A stretch of 6,287 bases of DNA, from positions 1-6,287 of the forward strand of contig CAZXLK010000083.1 of NCBI GenBank assembly GCA_964641775.1, written 5' to 3'. This DNA comes from CAIPFQ01 sp964641775. Its GTDB lineage: Bacteria > Chlamydiota > Chlamydiia > Chlamydiales > SM23-39. A program made the translations under genes and the position numbers. Position 1 is the first letter of the stretch; each line of letters starts with the position of its first letter. The notes under the pieces are model-generated. The model searched no databases. It saw only the letters and a list, made by a program, of their open reading frames with translations, and was not told the DNA's origin. Below, piece after piece: positions 1 through 4,919 of this stretch.

Positions 1-1
1 A

Positions 2-71
2 GCCGGTTTGGTTTTTCGGAAATCGACCATATGCAAATAAGTATAGGCGATTTGCAAAAAACCACACCGGC
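2..71. repeat. Nested inverted repeat near the window edge
   Basis: Bases 2-16 (GCCGGTTTGGTTTTT) are the reverse complement of 57-71 apart from one mismatch. A second 6-bp pair, 33-38 (GCAAAT) with 50-55 (ATTTGC), sits inside, directly against the right arm. The structure could be a stem in the mRNA of the upstream gene or a chance palindrome. No T-tract follows, so it does not look like a terminator. Confidence 0.4.
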
Positions 72-125
72 AAAGAAAGCGCGGATTTGGGCCCGAATGG
101 AGTTATGCAACGGTCTCAAGAATAA
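3..125 (+). CDS. Possible 3' end of an upstream gene (partial, unrecognised)
   Basis: A reading frame open from the window edge ends with TAA at 123-125, about 11 bases before the acpS start, and its stop overlaps the acpS ribosome binding site. The 40 visible residues are basic and aromatic (they include WFFGNRPYANKYRRF) and match no family I recognise. This frame is preferred because it ends exactly where an operon neighbour of acpS would be expected to end. A second frame (1-168) is also open and would run 32 bases into acpS; it cannot be excluded. The third + frame is closed by stops near 38 and 43. In Chlamydia trachomatis acpS follows trxB, but these residues do not look like a thioredoxin reductase C-terminus. 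Confidence 0.35.
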   Translation, partial: PVWFFGNRPYANKYRRFAKNHTGKESADLGPNGVMQRSQE

Positions 126-128
126 GGA
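124..128 (+). promoter_or_regulatory. acpS ribosome binding site
   Basis: AAGGA lies eight bases upstream of the ATG at 137. It is the best Shine-Dalgarno match nearby and supports this start. It overlaps the stop of the candidate upstream frame, which suggests coupled translation. Confidence 0.6.
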
Positions 129-136
129 CCCTTCAC

Positions 137-502
137 ATGGCACAAGGGCTTGGAAACGATATCATTGAAATCGATAGGATGAGAGCGAGCATTGAGAGGC
201 ATGGACTCCATTTTCTGAACCGCCTCTTTTCCCAAAAAGAGCAAGATTACTGCTATAAATTCCAAGATCCCGCTCCCCACTTTACGGGAAAGTTTGCTGC
301 AAAAGAAGCAGTTGCCAAAGCCCTTGGCGTTGGATTTGGCGCAAGTCTCTCCTGGCGAGATCTTGAAATCTTAAACGATGACAATGGTAAGCCTAAGGTC
401 TATTTCAATGAAGCTGCCATGCAGCGCTTCCAAAACCCCCGTATCCTCATTTCCGTCTCCCATTGCACAAGCTACGCCGTCGCCGTCGCCATCTGGGAAT
501 AA
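137..502 (+). CDS. acpS: Holo-[acyl-carrier-protein] synthase
   Basis: This enzyme transfers 4'-phosphopantetheine from CoA to the conserved serine of apo-ACP, activating the carrier for fatty-acid synthesis in the cytoplasm. The 121 residues match the usual AcpS size of about 120. The N-terminal Mg-binding motif is GLGNDIIEI, with Asp8. The second signature is GKFAAKEAVAKALG around 51-64, with Glu57 as the other metal ligand and Lys56 beside it. The C-terminal beta-strand motif ISVSHCTSYAVAVAI spans about 105-119 with the conserved His109; Cys110 replaces the acidic residue common there. The start is supported by AAGGA eight bases upstream and by motif position. The gene is convergent with pgi, with a palindromic element between them. 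The family assignment is secure. The upstream partner is not identified. Confidence 0.96.
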   Translation: MAQGLGNDIIEIDRMRASIERHGLHFLNRLFSQKEQDYCYKFQDPAPHFTGKFAAKEAVAKALGVGFGASLSWRDLEILNDDNGKPKVYFNEAAMQRFQNPRILISVSHCTSYAVAVAIWE

Positions 503-541
503 AAAAAAAGAAAACCGATACCGTTACCGTGAGCTACTTGA

Positions 542-599
542 AAAAGTTCGCTCGTTTTTTTTCAACGCAAAGACGCAAAGACGCAAAGAAACGCAGAGG
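542..599 (+). repeat. Left terminal inverted repeat (58 bp)
   Basis: It pairs with 869-926 with one mismatch (A581 against C887). It contains GTTCGCTCG, a run of eight T, then three tandem copies of ACGCAAAG (565-588) and AAACGCAGAGG. From memory, ACGCAAAG-type tracts recur in intergenic DNA of many unrelated bacteria, where they produce spurious 'NAKTQRRK'-like peptides. In RNA the two repeats would form a very long stem around the whole element. Confidence 0.93.
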
Positions 600-613
600 G
601 GTCATATGATCCC
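600..613. repeat. Short palindrome between left repeat and first module
   Basis: GGGGTCATATGATCCC (598-613) folds back on itself around CATATG with one G-T wobble. It links the left terminal repeat to the first cloverleaf module. It overlaps the last two bases of the repeat, so both cannot pair fully at once. Confidence 0.5.
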
Positions 614-731
614 GGCCTCCACTATTTGCTAGCGCAAATAGTTTAGCCCTTCAAAAAATTTTTTTGTTCAAGCCTTCGGCTCGAAAAAAAATTTTCCTTC
701 GGGCTCCTGAGCTTTCAGCTCAGTGGAGGCC
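614..731. repeat. Cloverleaf-like palindromic module 1
   Basis: The closing stem GGCCTCC (614-620) pairs with GGAGGCC (725-731). Three arms sit inside with almost no unpaired bases. Arm A at 621-642 is a perfect 9-bp stem, ACTATTTGC/GCAAATAGT, with loop TAGC. Arm B at 645-705 is closed by AGCCC/GGGCT, continues through an A/T palindrome and ends in AGCC-TTC-GGCT. Arm C at 707-723 is a perfect 7-bp stem, CTGAGCT-TTC-AGCTCAG. Only TT (643-644), C706 and T724 separate the arms. This tight four-way junction is hard to attribute to chance. Its function is unknown. Confidence 0.8.
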
Positions 732-733
732 TA

Positions 734-855
734 AGAGGGCCCCGTTTCTTGAACTTTAGTTCAGGAAGACATGAGGGGGAAAATTTTCACCAACCGAAGG
801 TTGAAGGGAAAATTTTTCACCGAATGCCTTTTGAGAAGCAAAAGCGGGGCCCTCT
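734..855. repeat. Cloverleaf-like palindromic module 2
   Basis: The closing stem AGAGGGCCCCG (734-744) pairs perfectly with CGGGGCCCTCT (845-855). Inside are three arms. Arm D at 746-767 is TTCTTGAACT/AGTTCAGGAA with loop TT and one wobble. Arm E at 780-816 pairs AAAATTTT with AAAATTTT around CAACC-GAA-GGTTG, with an internal loop. Arm F at 828-844 is CTTTTG/CAAAAG with a 5-base loop. The plan mirrors module 1, with a GC closing stem, three arms and a central A/T-rich arm, although the primary sequence differs. Only two bases (732-733) separate the modules. Confidence 0.75.
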
Positions 856-868
856 GGCTAGCGAGCAT

Positions 869-926
869 CCTCTGCGTTTCTTTGCGCCTTTGCGTCTTTG
901 CGTTGAAAAAAAACGAGCGAACTTTT
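869..926 (-). repeat. Right terminal inverted repeat (58 bp)
   Basis: Reverse complement of 542-599 with one mismatch. It carries three CTTTGCG-type octamers (880-903), the complement of the left ACGCAAAG units, then eight A and CGAGCGAAC. The outer edge is 12 bases from the pgi stop codon, so pgi read-through transcripts would enter it at once. Confidence 0.93.
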
Positions 927-938
927 GCATCAAAAAAT

Positions 939-2501
939 TCATCTAAGATTTAATAATTTTAAATAGGTTTCAGCGATTGGAAAAGGCTCCGGTTTTTGCG
1001 GTGTTCTTTGAGAGCTAAGTTGAGATAAGATTTTGGTGGCAAGAACTTTGCCAAGCTGCACTCCTTCTTGATCGAAGGAATTGATATTCCATAGGAAGCC
1101 TTGGAGGGCCACTTTATGTTCGTAGAAAGCCAAAAGAGCGCCAAGGGTATGGGGATCTAGCCTCTCTGCCATGAGAATGCGGCTAGGCCTATTGCCGGCA
1201 AATTGTTTATTGGGGTTTTGATTTTTTTGACCGACGGCTAAAGCAATCGATTGGGCAAAAAGATTGGAAAGGAGCTTTTCTTGAGATGTTGTATGCTGGA
1301 TTTCTAAATCATTAGGAAGCTGGCTCTTTTTAAAACCAATAAACTCTAAAGGAACAATATCCGTCCCTTGGTGAATCAGTTGATAAAAAGAATGTTGCCC
1401 ATTCGTTCCAGGTTCTCCCCAAATCACAGGCCCCGTTGCAAAATCGACGATTTTGCCTTCTTTTACGATGTGTTTTCCATTGGATTCCATATCGAGCTGC
1501 TGTAAATGGGCAGGGAAACGGAGAAGGGCCTGCGAATAGGGGATAATAGCAACTGTTGGAAGATGGAGTAAATTGCGGTTCCAAATGCCTAAAAGAGCAG
1601 ACAATAGCGGTAAATTTTCTCTTGCAGGAGCGCTTTTTGCATGAACATCCATTGCATGGGCCCCTTTTAAAATCTCATAGAAGCCATTGATTCCAAGTAA
1701 AAAACTTAAAGCAACAGCTCCTACCATGGAAGTTGCCGAATATCTTCCTCCAACAAAATCCCACATGTAAAAGCTAGCCAAATAGCGCGATGGATCATCC
1801 ATCGGGCTTTTTTCACCTGTGACCGCAACAAAATGCTCTTTCGGATTGAGCCCCATTTTTTGATAGCGAACCCGGACCAATTCTTCATTGGTGAGAGTCT
1901 CTAAAGTAGTCCCCGATTTCGATACCACGACAAAAAGAGTCTTTTTCAAATCCAGGCCACTCAAAACCCCATTTGCATCATCAGGGTCGACATTGGAAAT
2001 AAAATGAACCTTGCGGCCCGGCTTTTTAAAAGCCTGTGCGGCAATGCAAAGAGCCCTTGGCCCCAAATCCGAGCCGCCAATGCCAATCTGAACTAAATCG
2101 CTAAACTTCTCTCCATGCTTTTCTAAAAAGCCCTCAAGCTTCTTTAATTCCCTTCCCGCCTTTTCAGCCGCCGCAGCCGCCGTAGGCGCCGTCTCTTTTT
2201 CTCCAAATTGATCCCGCATTGCCGTATGCAAAACAGCCCTATTTTCACTCTCATACCCCTCAATACCGTTCATCACCTCGCCGGCCTGCATCCTCTTCAT
2301 TTTTCCCAAAGCATCCATCTCATCTGCCAAGGCAAACAAATCATCCAAAATCCCATCCGACACCCTTTCCGTCCCATAAAAAAGCTGAAATCCAACGCCT
2401 TGCAGCACCATCTTCCTCACCCTCTCAGGGGTAAGCTCTTTCGTTAAATCAACAGGTTTTTGTCTTTCTAGTTTTTGAAACGATTTACTTTGAGAAAACA
2501 T
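939..2501 (-). CDS. pgi: Glucose-6-phosphate isomerase
   Basis: This cytosolic enzyme interconverts glucose-6-phosphate and fructose-6-phosphate in glycolysis and gluconeogenesis. The first SIS domain carries IGIGGSDLGPRA (139-150), and VVSKSGTTLET (192-202) is the sugar-phosphate-binding loop. Family signature 1 is FVGGRYSATSMVG (249-261). The catalytic segment GEPGTNGQHSFYQLIHQGT (362-380) supplies the base Glu363 and the ring-opening His377. Signature 2, FLWNINSFDQEGVQLGK (469-485), ends in the catalytic Lys485. At 520 residues it is shorter than the E. coli enzyme (549) but near the size I recall for chlamydial PGI; all catalytic residues are present. The start at 2501 lies inside an 11-bp hairpin with AAGAG in the loop. 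The next Met is residue 31, so a later start would cost N-terminal sequence. The gene lies 49 bases downstream of the Inc-like gene on the same strand. Confidence 0.98.
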   Translation of the reverse strand: MFSQSKSFQKLERQKPVDLTKELTPERVRKMVLQGVGFQLFYGTERVSDGILDDLFALADEMDALGKMKRMQAGEVMNGIEGYESENRAVLHTAMRDQFGEKETAPTAAAAAEKAGRELKKLEGFLEKHGEKFSDLVQIGIGGSDLGPRALCIAAQAFKKPGRKVHFISNVDPDDANGVLSGLDLKKTLFVVVSKSGTTLETLTNEELVRVRYQKMGLNPKEHFVAVTGEKSPMDDPSRYLASFYMWDFVGGRYSATSMVGAVALSFLLGINGFYEILKGAHAMDVHAKSAPARENLPLLSALLGIWNRNLLHLPTVAIIPYSQALLRFPAHLQQLDMESNGKHIVKEGKIVDFATGPVIWGEPGTNGQHSFYQLIHQGTDIVPLEFIGFKKSQLPNDLEIQHTTSQEKLLSNLFAQSIALAVGQKNQNPNKQFAGNRPSRILMAERLDPHTLGALLAFYEHKVALQGFLWNINSFDQEGVQLGKVLATKILSQLSSQRTPQKPEPFPIAETYLKLLNLR

Positions 2502-2526
2502 GATCCAACTCTTTTTTGGATCATGT
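2498..2526 (-). promoter_or_regulatory. Hairpin spanning the pgi start codon
   Basis: On the minus strand ACATGATCCAA and TTGGATCATGT form a perfect 11-bp stem with a 7-base loop. The 3' arm contains the pgi ATG (2501-2499). The loop and adjacent bases hold the only Shine-Dalgarno-like purines (AAGAG). TTTTCTC follows the stem, so it could equally act as a weak intrinsic terminator for the upstream Inc-like gene. A second, out-of-frame ATG in the 5' arm (2524-2522) opens a short ORF with no obvious ribosome binding site. Either control of pgi translation or termination is plausible. Confidence 0.6.
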
Positions 2527-2550
2527 CAAAAATAAAGACTATTTAGCAAG

Positions 2551-3252
2551 TCATTGCCAATAAGGATCCGCATTCACCTTTGCCAGGCGGCCTGCAATAA
2601 CATCGCGGTAGCAAACTTTGGGTGGCTCCCGTCTATCTCTACGCTCATTTAAATCACTATAGTTCTGTTTCACAATGATTTCTTCCTCAGAAAGATCGTA
2701 GGTTCTAATTTCTGCTTTTTTAGAGAATGTAACCTCTCTATCTTTTTTTTCTTCCGAAACGGGCAAACCACCTGCAAATCTTAAATGTTGTTTTATAAGA
2801 GGTTTTGGTGGGGCTTTGGTCAGGTCGCTTAAAAAAACTGCTTCCAAGCTGCTACAGTCTTCTTCTCGCTTCTGTTTACACTCTACAAGCCATATTGTAT
2901 CTTCGATTGGATTCTTCGATTGCAAATCCACTGTTTTTTGCGTAATTTCTTCAATTTCATTTAGTAATGAGAGATTAAATTGATTGATTTCATCATGCAA
3001 GTGATTGCGCTTTTTCTCTATGGAGGCGTAAATTTGGGCAGAGATCAAGCCTATTGATGCGCATCCGGCAGCCCCGATTGCTACAGCGATCCATACAGGA
3101 AACGAAATAGTCGCAAGATAGAGAACTCCAAGCCCGAGCAAGACCGCTAAAGCAATAGTTGTAACTTTCCAATCAGACTTTTTACCTTCGATACTAGCTT
3201 CTTTATTTTGAAAATAATTAATAATTCTCTGGTTTGAATCAGAAATTTGCAT
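2551..3252 (-). CDS. Putative Inc-like membrane protein with bilobed hydrophobic domain
   Basis: No enzyme family is recognised in these 233 residues. A short hydrophilic N-terminus (1-28) is followed by two hydrophobic helices, about 29-49 and 53-75, separated only by a tight turn around Ser50-Phe51-Pro52. A long charged tail (76-233) follows. Residues 79-115 are rich in Glu, Lys, Leu and Ile and could form an amphipathic or coiled-coil helix; the rest is Lys/Glu-rich and probably flexible. The paired-helix layout is the hallmark of chlamydial Inc proteins, type III effectors placed in the inclusion membrane with both ends facing the host cytosol. An ordinary two-helix inner-membrane protein is the alternative. 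The start is supported by AAGGGG upstream and a strong promoter. pgi follows 49 bases downstream. Confidence 0.75.
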   Translation of the reverse strand: MQISDSNQRIINYFQNKEASIEGKKSDWKVTTIALAVLLGLGVLYLATISFPVWIAVAIGAAGCASIGLISAQIYASIEKKRNHLHDEINQFNLSLLNEIEEITQKTVDLQSKNPIEDTIWLVECKQKREEDCSSLEAVFLSDLTKAPPKPLIKQHLRFAGGLPVSEEKKDREVTFSKKAEIRTYDLSEEEIIVKQNYSDLNERRDRREPPKVCYRDVIAGRLAKVNADPYWQ

Positions 3253-3276
3253 AATTTTTCCCCTTTAATTTATGAT

Positions 3277-3305
3277 ATTATAACATCAAATAATTATTTT
3301 ATCAA
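3277..3305 (-). promoter_or_regulatory. Sigma-70-type promoter of the Inc-like gene
   Basis: On the minus strand TTGATA (3305-3300) and TATAAT (3282-3277) are 17 bases apart, with a perfect -10 and a 5/6 -35 match. Transcription would start near 3270, giving a leader of about 18 bases that includes the AAGGGG ribosome binding site just before the ATG at 3252. It is the strongest promoter match noticed in the window and may also serve pgi. Confidence 0.75.
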
Positions 3306-3336
3306 TGTAAGCCTATCTCGATAATGGAAAGGGTTC

Positions 3337-3364
3337 TTGGCAGAAATTGTGATAATGGGATAAT
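3337..3364 (+). promoter_or_regulatory. Candidate tRNA-Pro promoter
   Basis: TTGGCA (3337-3342) and GATAAT (3359-3364) are 16 bases apart, about 20 bases before the tRNA 5' end. GATAAT occurs three times nearby (3320, 3351, 3359), so the exact -10 is uncertain. It is divergent from the Inc-like gene promoter. Confidence 0.5.
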
Positions 3365-3383
3365 CTTTTAATCTTTGGCTTTA

Positions 3384-3458
3384 CGGGGCATAGCGCAGTT
3401 TGGCTAGCGCGACTGGTTTGGGACCAGTAGGCCGGGGGTTCAAATCCCTCTGCCCCGA
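3384..3458 (+). tRNA. tRNA-Pro (anticodon UGG)
   Basis: A full cloverleaf can be drawn. The acceptor stem is CGGGGCA (3384-3390) with TGCCCCG (3451-3457) and discriminator A3458. The D-stem is GCGC/GCGC. The anticodon stem ACTGG/CCAGT encloses TTTGGGA, with anticodon TGG at 3419-3421. The T-arm is GGGGG-TTCAAAT-CCCTC with one wobble pair. The 3' CCA is not encoded. The last 19 bases overlap, antisense, the 3' end of the unknown gene at 3440-4204; the stop codon of that gene is the complement of TCA in the T-loop. Confidence 0.97.
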
Positions 3459-4204
3459 ATCCCGATAATCTCTCCTCCTGCAGCCCGAAACCCCATGATT
3501 TTCCGCTGGCCTTGAGAAGTTACAGCTTCCTCGAGGACATAAATTCGATCTACCCCACCCCAAAGCTCCGTTAAAAAACTCTCCTCTATGATCCTATAAG
3601 GCTCAGTGATAGTACTTAAAAAATCATCCAATTTGGCCAAAATTTGCCCGCTGCAAAGAGACTCCGGGGGCATGCAAATGGCGAGTGGGGCCTCAGGCTC
3701 TTCCGGCAGGACATGGAAATGCTCAAAACGCTCTTTGGATAGAAGCTGGCGGGTTTCGGCAATAGTGCCACATCCCTGGGTGTTAAAATCAAGAGTCAAA
3801 GAGAGCTCATCGGGAAGGGCATGGGAGAGCATTTGAAAATAGTGAGAAAAGGCATCAGCTGCAAAAAGACGGAATAGATGCGCCTCTTTAGCTGAGGGGC
3901 GCTCTTTTTTCCAATTTTGCCAATTCTCCTCTTGTTTTTCTGTCCAAAGAAAATGGGAGGCAAAATCCAAAGATCCCCGATAAAGGATGGCCCCTTTGGT
4001 CCTTTCAGCATATAGAGGCCAAAGCTCTTTGGTAAAATGAGAAAGAGCAAGCTTTAAAGCTGAAAAAGTAAGCTGATCATCCGTTGGAAAATAGGGGCTA
4101 TTTAGTCCTAAATCAAATTCCCAGACAATCTCCCCCTCAGGGCAAATAGGCTTCCAATTGAGATCGTCGATTGTTTTACAAGGAAGGACAATGTTCATAT
4201 TCAT
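3440..4204 (-). CDS. Conserved-looking protein of unknown function downstream of trmB
   Basis: I do not recognise this 254-residue protein. It has no signal peptide or membrane helix and looks like a soluble cytoplasmic protein rich in Glu, Leu, Phe and Trp. Notable segments are LYRGSLDFASHFLWTEKQEE (74-93), a Trp-rich patch NWQNW (94-98), helical FRLFAADAFSHYFQML (111-126), and a C-terminal part with ELWGGVDRIYVLEE (213-226) and IMGFRAAGGEIIGIRGRGI. The ATG at 4204 is the first possible start, since an in-frame TGA lies six bases before it. There is no clear Shine-Dalgarno, and the start lies 29 bases inside trmB in another frame, so translational coupling to trmB is likely. The 3' end runs into antisense tRNA-Pro: residues 250-254 and the stop are encoded by its complement. 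The protein is long and in operon with trmB, so it is probably real. Confidence 0.8.
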   Translation of the reverse strand: MNMNIVLPCKTIDDLNWKPICPEGEIVWEFDLGLNSPYFPTDDQLTFSALKLALSHFTKELWPLYAERTKGAILYRGSLDFASHFLWTEKQEENWQNWKKERPSAKEAHLFRLFAADAFSHYFQMLSHALPDELSLTLDFNTQGCGTIAETRQLLSKERFEHFHVLPEEPEAPLAICMPPESLCSGQILAKLDDFLSTITEPYRIIEESFLTELWGGVDRIYVLEEAVTSQGQRKIMGFRAAGGEIIGIRGRGI

Positions 4205-4850
4205 ACTGCATCAAATAAATATCTCTTCCCCTTTTTTTCCAAAGATCAGAAAAAAAGGAAGGGCCATAATCGGGAGGGTTTAAAGAATTGACAAGAGCCT
4301 CCCAATTTGGGGACTTTGATAGCGCCTCTTGCATCTCTTCTTTATAAGCGAAATCATCCGTTACAAAAGTAACTACTCCCCTATCCAATAAAACTTCTGC
4401 CATATCTTGTAAAAATGGCTCTTGAGTTAAGCGATGTTTTGCATGGCGCCGTTTGGGCCAGGGATCCGGGAAATTAATAAAGATTTTTGAAATGCTTTTT
4501 TTAGGAATATAGTAGCGAGTTAAAATTCTCGCATCGCCGCATAAAATATACAAATTGGCAAGCTTTTCCCGATGCAATCGTTTCCAAGTTTTACGGCATC
4601 TGTCAAACCGAAGATCAAGAGCAACCCAATTATTTTCCGGATGCTCTTTTGCCTTTTCACAAATCCATTGTCCATTGCCGCTGCAATATTCTAGATAAAC
4701 AGGGTTGTCATTGCCAAAAAGGGTGTCCCAAGATACAGGATGCCACGCCTCATGTTTGTCGTAAGGATTGGGGACATAAAGCAAATGGTCTAATAAACAG
4801 GGGCGCCTTTCTTCCCAACAAAAAGGAATTTTTAATACAGGGGCATTCAT
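4176..4850 (-). CDS. trmB: tRNA (guanine-N7-)-methyltransferase
   Basis: This cytoplasmic enzyme uses S-adenosylmethionine to methylate G46 in the tRNA variable loop. Class I methyltransferase motif I appears as VYLEYCSGNGQWICEKA (51-67). The acidic end of strand 2 is VALDLRFDRC (76-85), followed by CGDAR (104-108). The family signature INFPDPWPKRRHAKHRL (125-141) is intact, and VTDD (163-166) and a basic C-terminal segment KKRGRDIYLMQYE (205-217) match the expected order. The length of 224 is normal. Motif I has Tyr-Cys-Ser where many homologues have Ile-Gly-Phe/Cys. No Shine-Dalgarno precedes the ATG, and a TATAAT box ends eight bases before it, so the mRNA may be leaderless. The 3' end overlaps the next gene by 29 bases. 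The gene is divergent from exbB. Confidence 0.95.
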   Translation of the reverse strand: MNAPVLKIPFCWEERRPCLLDHLLYVPNPYDKHEAWHPVSWDTLFGNDNPVYLEYCSGNGQWICEKAKEHPENNWVALDLRFDRCRKTWKRLHREKLANLYILCGDARILTRYYIPKKSISKIFINFPDPWPKRRHAKHRLTQEPFLQDMAEVLLDRGVVTFVTDDFAYKEEMQEALSKSPNWEALVNSLNPPDYGPSFFSDLWKKRGRDIYLMQYEYEHCPSL

Positions 4851-4858
4851 GAGGCTAT

Positions 4859-4864
4859 ATTATA
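4859..4864 (-). promoter_or_regulatory. Candidate trmB -10 box
   Basis: On the minus strand a perfect TATAAT is followed by eight bases and then the trmB ATG at 4850. No good -35 hexamer lies 16-18 bases upstream. If used, transcription would begin within about two bases of the start codon, giving a leaderless mRNA. Confidence 0.4.
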
Positions 4865-4868
4865 TCTC

Positions 4869-4896
4869 TTGCATCAATGTTTGGCGAGTTGATAGA
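4869..4896 (+). promoter_or_regulatory. Weak candidate promoter for exbB
   Basis: TTGCAT (4869-4874) and GATAGA (4891-4896) are 16 bases apart in the 69-base divergent gap between trmB and exbB. Both matches are imperfect. This is the best pairing I see before the exbB ribosome binding site. Confidence 0.3.
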
Positions 4897-4906
4897 TTGA
4901 TAAAAC

Positions 4907-4911
4907 AGGGG
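4907..4911 (+). promoter_or_regulatory. exbB ribosome binding site
   Basis: AGGGG lies eight bases before the ATG at 4920. It supports the start that yields the N-terminal hydrophobic segment of ExbB. Confidence 0.6.
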
Positions 4912-4919
4912 TTTTTACG

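Larger units (their letters stand above)
542..926. mobile_element. MITE-like composite palindromic element between acpS and pgi
   Basis: A 385-bp non-coding block is bounded by 58-bp terminal inverted repeats (542-599 and 869-926) that match except at 581/887. Inside are two consecutive multi-arm stem structures (614-731 and 734-855), so almost every base can pair on either strand. No transposase is encoded; short ORFs crossing the block are translations of the repeats. No target-site duplication is evident: the left flank ends CTACTTGA and the right flank begins GCATCAAA. It sits 39 bases after the acpS stop and 12 bases from the pgi stop, where insertion is harmless and where it could end transcription from both sides. 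The architecture fits a non-autonomous, MITE-like or REP/BIME-like element, but mobility is inferred rather than shown. Confidence 0.7.

Noticed and set aside
378..632. 84-residue + ORF across the end of acpS
   Set aside because: It lies out of frame in acpS and continues into the left terminal repeat, so its C-terminal part is only a translation of the ACGCAAAG tract.
565..903. Possible CRISPR array from the short repeats
   Set aside because: The repeats are contiguous octamers and inverted pairs with no regularly spaced unique spacers and no cas genes nearby.
749..953. Two overlapping + ORFs of 65 and 60 residues inside the palindromic element
   Set aside because: They translate hairpins and the right terminal repeat, have no credible ribosome binding site, and give the LRLCVFA-type peptide common to such repeats.
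2208..2447. Two + ORFs antisense to the 5' part of pgi
   Set aside because: They are low-complexity Pro/His/Ser-rich shadows of a well-conserved gene on the other strand.
3381..3563. 60-residue minus ORF ending in RDLNPRPTGPKPVALAKL
   Set aside because: It is an antisense translation of tRNA-Pro, a known type of spurious annotation, and overlaps the better-supported 254-residue frame.
3796..4050. 84-residue minus ORF inside the unknown gene
   Set aside because: It lies in another frame of the 254-residue CDS, which is longer, covers it fully and is linked to trmB.
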